Part shown: in pieces, positions 6,511-12,968 of the stretch
How positions within the stretch are numbered: the first letter of the stretch is position 1
Layout: each line of letters opens with the position of its first letter
NCBI GenBank assembly: GCA_035293845.1
Contig: DATGMB010000212.1
Span: forward strand, 1 to 15,107
Origin: DATGMB01 sp035293845
GTDB taxonomy: Bacteria; Acidobacteriota; Terriglobia; Bryobacterales; Bryobacteraceae
Direction of reading: 5' to 3'
DNA length: 15,107 nucleotides
The notes under the pieces: model-generated
The model's database searches: none
Seen by the model: the letters and a program-made list of their open reading frames with translations, nothing else
Told to the model about the DNA's origin: nothing
Position numbers and translations under genes: made by a program

Positions 6511-8070
6511 TCACAACATCGCGAACGCCCACATCGTATCGCCCGCGGTCACGACCACATACTGCGTGCCATCCAACTCGTAAGTGATCGGCCCGTTTGA
6601 AATGCTCGCCCCTAAATTGGCGTGCCAGAGCGGCTCTCCGGTCGTCGCATTCAGCGCCACGAAATTGCCCGCGCCGTCGCCGGCGAACACCAGGTTTCCC
6701 GCCGTGCTCATCAGTCCGGAATGGCCGCCCGATTCCCACTGGTGGCTCCAGCGGACCTTGCCGGTCTTATAATCGATGGCCTCCACGCTCGACCCGAGAT
6801 TCGCGCCGCCACGATCCGTCCCGCCCCATCCCTGCGGATTATCGTCGGTGTCGTAGATGTAATAGACGCTGTAAGCGCGCACGGCGCTGACATAGAACAG
6901 GCCGGTCTTCGGGCTGAAAGTCGGCGGCGGCCAGTTGGTCGCGCCCCCCTGGTTCGGCGAGACGATCGCCCCCGCCACCTGCGGCATCTTCGCCGGATCG
7001 GGGATCGGCTCGCCGTTCTTGGCGATGCCCTTTGCCCAGTTCGTCGGCACGTACTGCGAGGTAACCAGGTTCTTTCCGGTCGCGCGGTCCAGAAGGAAGA
7101 AATATCCGTTTCGCGCGGCGAGCGCCAGCATCTTGCGCGGCTGCCCGTTGAACTCGCCGTCGATCAGCACCGGCACCTGCGTCGCGTCCCAATCGTGCGT
7201 ATCGTGCGGCGAGGCCTGAAAATACCATGCCAATTTTCCCGTGTCCGGATTCAGCGCCACCACGGACGCGGTAAACAAGTTATCTCCCGCGCGATTGGCG
7301 TGCGCGATCACCGGCTGCGGATTGCCCGTAGTGACATAGAGCAGATTCAGGTCGGGATCGTAAGTTGGCACCTGCCACGTCATGCCGCCGCCGTGCTTCA
7401 TGGCGTCCTCATTGGGCCAGGTGTCCGAGCCCGGTTCGCCCTTATGCTGCGGCACCGCGTACCAGCGCCATTGCAGCGCCCCCGTCTCCGGATCGTAGGA
7501 GCTGAGATAGCCCGGCCGGTCGAGATCGTCGCCGCTCACGCCGGCGATCACGTGATTCCGAATGATGACCGGCGCCACCGAGCCGTAGTAGAACTGGTCC
7601 AGGTCGCAGTTCTGTTTGTGCCACCGCTCGCTGCCGTCCCGGATGTTGAGCGACACGATGTTGCAGTCGGGCGTCAGGAAGTACATCCAGTTCCCATCGA
7701 CTGCCGGACCGCGATTCCCGATATGGATCCCGCCCTTCGATTGCCAGTCGAACTTCCACAACTCCCGCCCCGTGCGCGCGTCGATCGCCCACGCATGGTC
7801 CGGCGCCGAGTAGTACAGCACGCCGCCCGTCAGGATCGGCGTGCCCTTCAACCCGCCGTCTACGCGTCCCGAGCGCCACACCCAAGCCAGCGTCATCGAC
7901 TTGACGTTCTTATCGTTGATCTTTGCCAGCGTGCTGTACCGACGCCCGGAGTAATCGCCGTGATAAATCGGCCAGGAATCGGGTGTCGGATGGAGGATGC
8001 GCGCCGGGTCCAGACCGCCATCAGCGGCAAAAACGGCGCAGCATGTGAACAGAAGAAGCGCTCGCTTCAT
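6511..8070 (-). CDS. PQQ-dependent dehydrogenase, methanol/ethanol family
   Basis: This is a periplasmic quinoprotein of 519 aa, predicted to oxidise an alcohol, sugar alcohol or similar substrate and pass electrons to a cytochrome c. A Sec signal is visible (MKRALLLFTCCAVFA). Eight-bladed propeller repeats carry tryptophan-docking motifs (GRELWKFDW, GALQWRWYA, GKLAWYFQ, GKVRWSHQW, GEPLWHANLG). TGNPQP gives the metal-ligand Asn250, and HDTHDWD gives catalytic Asp293 with Asp295 at +2. The vicinal Cys pair of methanol dehydrogenases is absent (DC at 135-136), and the usual metal-ligand Glu aligns with Asp182. The ATG at 8070 overlaps the cytochrome stop (ATGA) and has GGAG 8 nt before it; a longer frame to 8448 only shadows the cytochrome gene. 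The substrate is unknown. Confidence 0.93.
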   Translation of the reverse strand: MKRALLLFTCCAVFAADGGLDPARILHPTPDSWPIYHGDYSGRRYSTLAKINDKNVKSMTLAWVWRSGRVDGGLKGTPILTGGVLYYSAPDHAWAIDARTGRELWKFDWQSKGGIHIGNRGPAVDGNWMYFLTPDCNIVSLNIRDGSERWHKQNCDLDQFYYGSVAPVIIRNHVIAGVSGDDLDRPGYLSSYDPETGALQWRWYAVPQHKGEPGSDTWPNEDAMKHGGGMTWQVPTYDPDLNLLYVTTGNPQPVIAHANRAGDNLFTASVVALNPDTGKLAWYFQASPHDTHDWDATQVPVLIDGEFNGQPRKMLALAARNGYFFLLDRATGKNLVTSQYVPTNWAKGIAKNGEPIPDPAKMPQVAGAIVSPNQGGATNWPPPTFSPKTGLFYVSAVRAYSVYYIYDTDDNPQGWGGTDRGGANLGSSVEAIDYKTGKVRWSHQWESGGHSGLMSTAGNLVFAGDGAGNFVALNATTGEPLWHANLGASISNGPITYELDGTQYVVVTAGDTMWAFAML

Positions 8071-9113
8071 TTCAGGGTCTCCAGATAAGCCAGGATGTCG
8101 TGCATGTTGGCGTCGGTGTATTGCGTCAGCAGTTCGTCGTGCGCGACGTAGGGGTCGTTCTTCACCACCTTCAGCCCTGGTACGCGCTTCCAGGCGTAGT
8201 AAGCGCCCGAGGCGTCTCGCAACGCCACGTCGAAGTCGTCGAGGAACACGGGACGCCCCGTCACCGTCTCGCCCGCCGGCGTGGTCACCGTGATCGTCAC
8301 CTGCGGCGCGCCGCCCTGTCCGCCGCGCCCGCCGCGCCGTCCGCCGCCCATGGGCCGCGGATTGATAAAGCGCCCCTGCAGCGTCGGCGGATCGTACTTC
8401 GATGCGATGTGCGCCAGGTCGCCGCTGGGCGAATGGCACGTCGAGCACTTGCCGGCTCCGTTGAAATAGGCCCGGCCCGCTTCGGCGTTCCCCACGAGCA
8501 CGTCATGCACGTGGAAAATCGGCGACCCGCGCAATGTGTCGTTCACGCGCTCGTGGATGAAATGCGAAAGGTCCTGGATCTGCGCCTCCGTAAACGATGC
8601 GCTCGGCTTGCCGCTCTGCGTCGGGTGCCCCTTCTTGAGGAACGGCCCGATGGTGCTGCCGTACCGGTCGTGCAGCACCAGCTCGGAGCGGATCAGATTG
8701 GCGCCGCGGTCCGTGCCGCGCGCCTGCGTTCCATGGCACTGAATGCATTCCGCCGCCCAGATCGTCCGCCCGCGCTCCGCCGCCACGGGATCGACCACGT
8801 GCTTGTCGCTCGGACCCATCCCATCGAGCAGACCGCCGCCGCCCGCCGGCCGCCCCGGCGCGCGCCCGAACTGAGCCGAGAGATAATCGAGCGTGACGGC
8901 GAACTCCTCGTCCGTGCCCTTGGCCCCCATCGCAACCATCTTGGCGATCTCGTCCTGCCATTCCGCCCGCGTATGCCGCATTGCGGTGGCCCTTTCGACC
9001 GGATGGCAGGCGCCGCACACCTTCTGAAATACCTCGCGCGAGTGCGCAAGCTGCTCCGGTGTTTGCGCCGCCCCCAAGACGGCGAACACCAACAGACCAA
9101 TCCACGTTTTCAT
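8067..9113 (-). CDS. Secreted trihaem cytochrome c
   Basis: This is the likely electron acceptor of the downstream dehydrogenase, 348 aa with an N-terminal signal (MKTWIGLLVFAVLGAAQ). Three CXXCH haem sites are visible: CGACH (33-37), CIQCH (123-127) and CSTCH (223-227). Met62 and Met337 (TDANMHDIL) are candidate axial ligands. The first domain (CGACHPVERAT... TRAEWQDEIAKMVAMGAKG) resembles haem domains found with quinoproteins. The third domain is interrupted after its haem motif by a Gly/Arg-rich linker (254-270) and a beta-rich insert (VTITVTTPAGETVTGRPVFL). The start ATG has GAGGGG 4 nt upstream (9118-9123, complement), which decides against an ATG 27 nt earlier. It lies 19 bp after the TIM-barrel gene. 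Confidence 0.93.
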   Translation of the reverse strand: MKTWIGLLVFAVLGAAQTPEQLAHSREVFQKVCGACHPVERATAMRHTRAEWQDEIAKMVAMGAKGTDEEFAVTLDYLSAQFGRAPGRPAGGGGLLDGMGPSDKHVVDPVAAERGRTIWAAECIQCHGTQARGTDRGANLIRSELVLHDRYGSTIGPFLKKGHPTQSGKPSASFTEAQIQDLSHFIHERVNDTLRGSPIFHVHDVLVGNAEAGRAYFNGAGKCSTCHSPSGDLAHIASKYDPPTLQGRFINPRPMGGGRRGGRGGQGGAPQVTITVTTPAGETVTGRPVFLDDFDVALRDASGAYYAWKRVPGLKVVKNDPYVAHDELLTQYTDANMHDILAYLETLK

Positions 9114-9132
9114 GAATCCCCTCAGCCCTCTG

Positions 9133-9975
9133 CTACGCATCGCAGATATCCACCGCCTTCTCGAGCGTCGCGATCGGATCGTGCCCCTGCGCGGGCGAAT
9201 ACTCGTGCGAGATGAACCCTTGGTAACCCAGGTCTGCGATCGCCTTCGCGATGAACCGGTAATTCAGCTCCTGCGTTTCGTCGATATCGTGCCGCCCGGG
9301 ATTCCCGCCCGTGTGAAAGTGCCCGATCCACTGGTAGTAATCGCGGATGTTCCGCACGATGTCGCCGTCCATGATCTGCGCGTGATAGATGTCGAACAGG
9401 ATCTTCACGCGCGGCGAGTTGACCCGCTTCATCACGTCCACGCCCCAGGCGATGTGGTCGAACATGTAGTCCTTATGGTTTACCTTGCTGTTCAGGTACT
9501 CCATGCAGACCGTGACGCCCTTATCCTCGGCGTGCGCCTTGATCTTATTCAGGAATGCGACGCAGTTATCCGCGCCTTCGCGGTCATCCATGCCGCGCCG
9601 GTTGCCCGAGAACGTGATGATATTGGGGACGCCGTTCGCCGCGCATTCGTCGATGCCGGCGCGCAGCGAGGCCTCCAGCCTCTCGTGGTTCTCCTTGCGG
9701 TTCAGCGCATCCGGAATCGTGCCCCCGGGACCCGGCGGATACATCGAGGGCGTCAGCCCGTATTTCTTGAGCGTCGGCCAGTCGGCCGGCCCGATCAGGT
9801 CGAAGCCTTGTATGCCCAGGCGCGCGGCGGCGCGGCAGCTATCCTCCAGGCTCATCCCACGGCCGAACACACCGCGCGTGACGCCCTGTTTGATGCGCCC
9901 TTTGCGCTTGACGGGCTCGGTCTGAGCCAGCGCCAGCGGCGCGGCGAGGGCGGGAATAAAGTCTCTCCGACGCAT
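9133..9975 (-). CDS. Tat-exported TIM-barrel protein, hydroxypyruvate isomerase/sugar epimerase-like
   Basis: This is an AP-endonuclease-2 type TIM barrel of 280 aa. The N-terminus MRRRDFIPALAAPLALAQ is a twin-arginine signal, so the folded protein is probably exported. Candidate metal and active-site residues by analogy with hydroxypyruvate isomerase are Glu159 (CMEYLN), Asp195 and His198 (FDIYHAQ), His221 (GHFHTGGNPGRHDIDE) and Glu258 (SHEYSP). The start at 9975 has GGGAGG (9980-9985, complement) 4 nt upstream, ruling out the 21-residue extension. It sits between the Nudix gene (37 bp away) and the cytochrome, so it may process the sugar or keto compound handled by the PQQ enzyme. The exact reaction cannot be assigned; 3-keto-sugar epimerase or isomerase activities are equally possible. 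Confidence 0.88.
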   Translation of the reverse strand: MRRRDFIPALAAPLALAQTEPVKRKGRIKQGVTRGVFGRGMSLEDSCRAAARLGIQGFDLIGPADWPTLKKYGLTPSMYPPGPGGTIPDALNRKENHERLEASLRAGIDECAANGVPNIITFSGNRRGMDDREGADNCVAFLNKIKAHAEDKGVTVCMEYLNSKVNHKDYMFDHIAWGVDVMKRVNSPRVKILFDIYHAQIMDGDIVRNIRDYYQWIGHFHTGGNPGRHDIDETQELNYRFIAKAIADLGYQGFISHEYSPAQGHDPIATLEKAVDICDA

Positions 9976-10012
9976 AATTCCTCCCGTGGTGCGGACACGA
10001 TCGCCCGCACGG

Positions 10013-10528
10013 CTACTTCGGAGCCATAAAGAATCCAATTATAGTCTTCGCGTCCTCGATTTTCCCACTCTCGATCATTTCCGCGATTTCCTTGCGCCGG
10101 AACCACTGCTTCTCGATGCGCTCATCGTCCATTGGCGTTGCCTCGCCTTCGGTCAAATCGGTTGCGAGAAAGATGGTCATCCGTTCGGCGACGTACCCGG
10201 GGCTCACGTAGAAGCTCGCCAGCTTCTTCCACGTCTTTGCCTTGTAGCCGGTTTCCTCGGCCAACTCCCGCTTGGCGGCCTGTAGCGGCGTTTCCCCTTC
10301 GTCCACCTTGCCCGCCGGCAGCTCCCAGAGATATTTCTCCGCGGGCAGCCGGTATTGCCGCACCAGCAGGATGCGCTTCTTCTCGTCCATGGCCATCATC
10401 ACGGCCGACCCGGCGTGGCGCACCACACAGCGGGCGATCTCGAAACCGGTCTTCGGATCGGCCGCCTTATCTTCCGTCACATGAAACAGCTTGCAGGAGT
10501 AAACTTCGCGCGATTGGGTGATTTTCAT
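10013..10528 (-). CDS. Nudix hydrolase, ADP-ribose pyrophosphatase type
   Basis: This is a cytoplasmic 171-aa hydrolase predicted to cleave ADP-ribose or a related nucleoside diphosphate sugar. The Nudix box is complete: G73, E79, R87-E88, E91-E92 and G94 within GKVDEGETPLQAAKREL and AEETGY, fitting GX5EX7REUXEEXGU. Pro110 (FYVSPGY) lies 16 residues after the box glycine, the spacing reported for ADP-ribose-specific members. The N-terminal strand (SREVYSCKLFHVTEDK) matches the NudF-like dimerisation region. Its ATG overlaps the PolX stop by 4 nt (ATGA), so the two are translationally coupled. An open frame extending to 11008 is a shadow of PolX. Confidence 0.94.
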   Translation of the reverse strand: MKITQSREVYSCKLFHVTEDKAADPKTGFEIARCVVRHAGSAVMMAMDEKKRILLVRQYRLPAEKYLWELPAGKVDEGETPLQAAKRELAEETGYKAKTWKKLASFYVSPGYVAERMTIFLATDLTEGEATPMDDERIEKQWFRRKEIAEMIESGKIEDAKTIIGFFMAPK

Positions 10529-12255
10529 GATCTCTTCTTCAGCGCCGCCGCGAAATCGCTGGCCGCCAAAGTATTCAGGATATCGCGCGGGCCGAGCCAG
10601 CCGCGCCGCGCCATGATGACGCCGTACCGCATGCCGGCCAGGTGCCTGGGATGGTGCGCGTCGGTGTTCACCACAAACCGCGCGCCCTTTGCCTTCGCCG
10701 TGCGGATCAACGGCCCGTGCAGGTCGAGACGTTCGCCGCTCGAGTTGATCTCGAGCCACACGCCGCGCCGCGCCGCCTCCGCCGCCACCCGGTCGAAGTC
10801 GAAAGGATAGCCCTCGCGCTCGAGCAGCTTGCGCCCGGTCGGGTGGCCGAGAATCCGGATATGCGGATTTTCGAGCGCCCGCAGCAGCCGGTCCGTCATC
10901 TCCGCCGCCTCCAGGTTCATGTGGCTGTGGACGCTCCCGATCACCAGGTCCAGTTCCGCCAGCGCATCGTCGGCCAGGTCCATCGTGCCGTCGCGGAGAA
11001 TGTCGCACTCGATCCCGGAGAAGATCCGGATGCCGAGCCCGTTGCGGTTCAACTCGCGCACCCGCCGCGCGTGCGCCACTACGCGCGTTTCATCGAGCCC
11101 ATTCGCCATTGCCAGCGCCTTCGAATGGTCGGTGATGGCGATGTATTCGTAGCCGAGCGCGCGGGCGGCCTCGGCCATCTCTTCGAGAGTGGCGCGGCCG
11201 TCCGTCTCCGTGGTGTGCATGTGGAGGTCGCCGCGGATTTGCCCCAGTTCCACCAGCTCGGGCAGCCGGCCCTGCTCCGCCGCTTCGATCTCGCCCGTAT
11301 TCTCCCGCAGCTCCGGCGGAATCCACGGCAGACCGAGCGCCTCGTAGACGGACGCCTCCGTCTCGCCCGCGACGCGCCTGTCGTCTTCCACGCGGAACAG
11401 CCCGTACTCGCTGAGCTTGAGGCCCATTTTCACGGCTCGCAGCCGGATCGCCACATTGTGATCCTTGCTGCCCGTGAAGTACTGCATGGCCGAGCCGAAG
11501 CTCTCGCGCGGCAGCGCCCGCACGTCCACCTGCAAGCCTTCGAGCCCCACCCGCGCGCTCGCCTTGTTCTCGCCTCGCGCCAGCACCTCCTGAACGCGCG
11601 GAAACGCCAGGAACCGCTCCAGCACCTCGCCCGGCGCCGGACCGGTCACCAGCAGGTCGAGATCGCCGACCGTTTCGCGCCCTCGCCGCAAGCTGCCCGC
11701 CGGCGTGATCGCTTCGACGCCCGGCACCTGCCGGATATGCGCGATCAGCTCCTCGGCCATGTTCTCTGCATAGGGCAGCAGGTATCGGCCCGTCCGCTGG
11801 CGGTATTGCGCGATCGAGCGCAGGACCTTCTCCTCGAGCTTCGCCCCCATGCGCGGCAGCACCCGCAGCTTCTGCTCTCTGCAGAGCTGCTCCAGCGCGT
11901 CCATGGTCTCTACCTTGTAGTGCTGGAAAATGAGCGCGATGCTCTTCGGGCCGAGCCCCTGGATCTTCAGAAACTCCAGGCACGCGGCGGGGAATTGCTT
12001 GAGCAATTCGTCGCGCCGCTCGCAGGAGCGGTGATCGAGGATTTCGGCCAAGACCGCCGCAAGGCCTTTGCCGATCCCCGGAATCTCGGTGAGCTTGCGG
12101 GCCGGGTCGCTGGCGATGTCCGCGACGCGCTCGGGGTAGCTTTCAATGGTGGTAGCGCCGTTGCGGTAGCTGCGGATCCGGAAACTATCGTCTCCGGCGA
12201 CCTCCATCAAGTCGGCAGTCTCCCAGAGGATGCGCGCGATCTCCTTGTTCTCCAC
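10525..12255 (-). CDS. polX: DNA polymerase X family protein with PHP domain
   Basis: This is a bacterial PolX of 576 aa, the usual family length, acting in gap-filling repair. The N-terminal 8-kDa-like domain contains helix-hairpin-helix motifs (IPGIGKG, 58-64; IQGLGPKS, 98-105). The polymerase core has GSLRRGRETVGDLDLL with D198 and D200, third carboxylate D244 (QVDVRAL) and the TGSKDHNVAIR segment (261-271). The PHP phosphoesterase domain starts near 341 and keeps its metal ligands: DLHMH (343-347), TDH (375-377), E416 (SGIECD), H443/H445 (SVHSH), H471 (GHPTGR) and D532/H534 (NTDAHH). I choose the GTG at 12255 because VENKEIARILWETADLMEV is the family N-terminus; no Shine-Dalgarno precedes it, and a -10-like TACAAT lies 7 nt upstream. 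Confidence 0.95.
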   Translation of the reverse strand: MENKEIARILWETADLMEVAGDDSFRIRSYRNGATTIESYPERVADIASDPARKLTEIPGIGKGLAAVLAEILDHRSCERRDELLKQFPAACLEFLKIQGLGPKSIALIFQHYKVETMDALEQLCREQKLRVLPRMGAKLEEKVLRSIAQYRQRTGRYLLPYAENMAEELIAHIRQVPGVEAITPAGSLRRGRETVGDLDLLVTGPAPGEVLERFLAFPRVQEVLARGENKASARVGLEGLQVDVRALPRESFGSAMQYFTGSKDHNVAIRLRAVKMGLKLSEYGLFRVEDDRRVAGETEASVYEALGLPWIPPELRENTGEIEAAEQGRLPELVELGQIRGDLHMHTTETDGRATLEEMAEAARALGYEYIAITDHSKALAMANGLDETRVVAHARRVRELNRNGLGIRIFSGIECDILRDGTMDLADDALAELDLVIGSVHSHMNLEAAEMTDRLLRALENPHIRILGHPTGRKLLEREGYPFDFDRVAAEAARRGVWLEINSSGERLDLHGPLIRTAKAKGARFVVNTDAHHPRHLAGMRYGVIMARRGWLGPRDILNTLAASDFAAALKKRS

Positions 12256-12262
12256 TGGGAAT

Positions 12263-12268
12263 ATTGTA
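12263..12268 (-). promoter_or_regulatory. Candidate -10 element for polX
   Basis: TACAAT on the minus strand ends 7 nt before the GTG start at 12255. Transcription would start at or next to the start codon, giving a leaderless message. No good -35 was found 17 nt upstream. Confidence 0.35.
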
Positions 12269-12323
12269 CTGAGCCGCGACCTTTCGCGAGCGGCGCCTGC
12301 GGTTCCTGGCTCGCAACGAAGAG

Positions 12324-12353
12324 CTGGCAAAAACACGGGCGGTTCGCCATACT
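12324..12353 (+). promoter_or_regulatory. Candidate promoter for the P460-family gene
   Basis: A -35-like CTGGCA (12324-12329) and a -10-like CATACT (12348-12353) are separated by 18 nt. The -10 ends 6 nt before the ATG at 12360, and no Shine-Dalgarno is visible, so the message could be leaderless. Confidence 0.3.
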
Positions 12354-12359
12354 ACGGCC

Positions 12360-12953
12360 ATGCGCAGAACGAGAACGCTCTTCATCATGGCTTCCGCGAT
12401 TTTGTCGGGCTGGATCGCCTTGGCCCAAAAGGTGAGCGCGACCGGCCCGGAGTACACCGGCGATGGCCAGCTTCGCCTTCCGGCAAACTACCGGGAATGG
12501 GTGTACCTCTCAACCGGCTTCGACATGAGCTATAACCCGGCGATGACGATGGGTCACCACATGTTCGACAACGTCTTTGTGAATCCCGAGGCGTGGAGGA
12601 CGTTCATGGAGAGCGGAAAATGGCCGGACCGGACAGTGCTCGTGTTGGAGGTTCGCGGCGCGGAGGGCAGGGGCTCGATCAACCGGCAGGGGAATTTTCA
12701 GAGCAAGGAGGTGATGGGAGTAGAAGTGCATGTGAAGGACGAAGCTCGCTTCGCCGGCAAGTGGGCGTTTTTTGCATTTCAGGGTGGCTCTCCCACGGCG
12801 AAAATGATCCCTCAAACCGCGAACTGCTATAGCTGTCATAGCGATCATGGAGCAGTGGACACTACGTTTGTCCAGTTCTATCCCACGCTGATGCCGATCG
12901 CGAAAGAAAAGGGTACTCTGTCCGCCGCTTATCGGAAAGAATCGGAGAACTGA
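12360..12953 (+). CDS. Cytochrome P460-family monohaem protein
   Basis: This is an exported c-type haem protein of 197 aa. An N-terminal signal is visible (MRRTRTLFIMASAILSGWIALAQ). The family pattern is recognisable: LRLPANYREWVYLSTG (38-53), NPEAWRTFMESGKWPDRTV (75-93), KWAFFAFQ (134-141), a single haem site CYSCH (156-160) and TTFVQFYPTLMPIAKEKGTL near the C-terminus. Family members bind NO or oxidise hydroxylamine through a Lys-haem cross-link. Here the residue aligned by eye with the cross-linking Lys of the Nitrosomonas enzyme (TVTVKE) is Leu96 (TVLVLE), so P460 chemistry is doubtful and gas binding or electron transfer is possible. The gene is divergent from polX and convergent with the AAA+ gene (15-bp gap). 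Its local GC is lower than its neighbours. Confidence 0.88.
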   Translation: MRRTRTLFIMASAILSGWIALAQKVSATGPEYTGDGQLRLPANYREWVYLSTGFDMSYNPAMTMGHHMFDNVFVNPEAWRTFMESGKWPDRTVLVLEVRGAEGRGSINRQGNFQSKEVMGVEVHVKDEARFAGKWAFFAFQGGSPTAKMIPQTANCYSCHSDHGAVDTTFVQFYPTLMPIAKEKGTLSAAYRKESEN

Positions 12954-12968
12954 GCTGCTCTCAAGCTC

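Noticed and set aside
10642..12435. 597-codon open frame on the plus strand opposite polX
   Set aside because: It is rich in Arg, His, Pro and Leu with no motif, and PolX-PHP on the other strand has full catalytic motifs.
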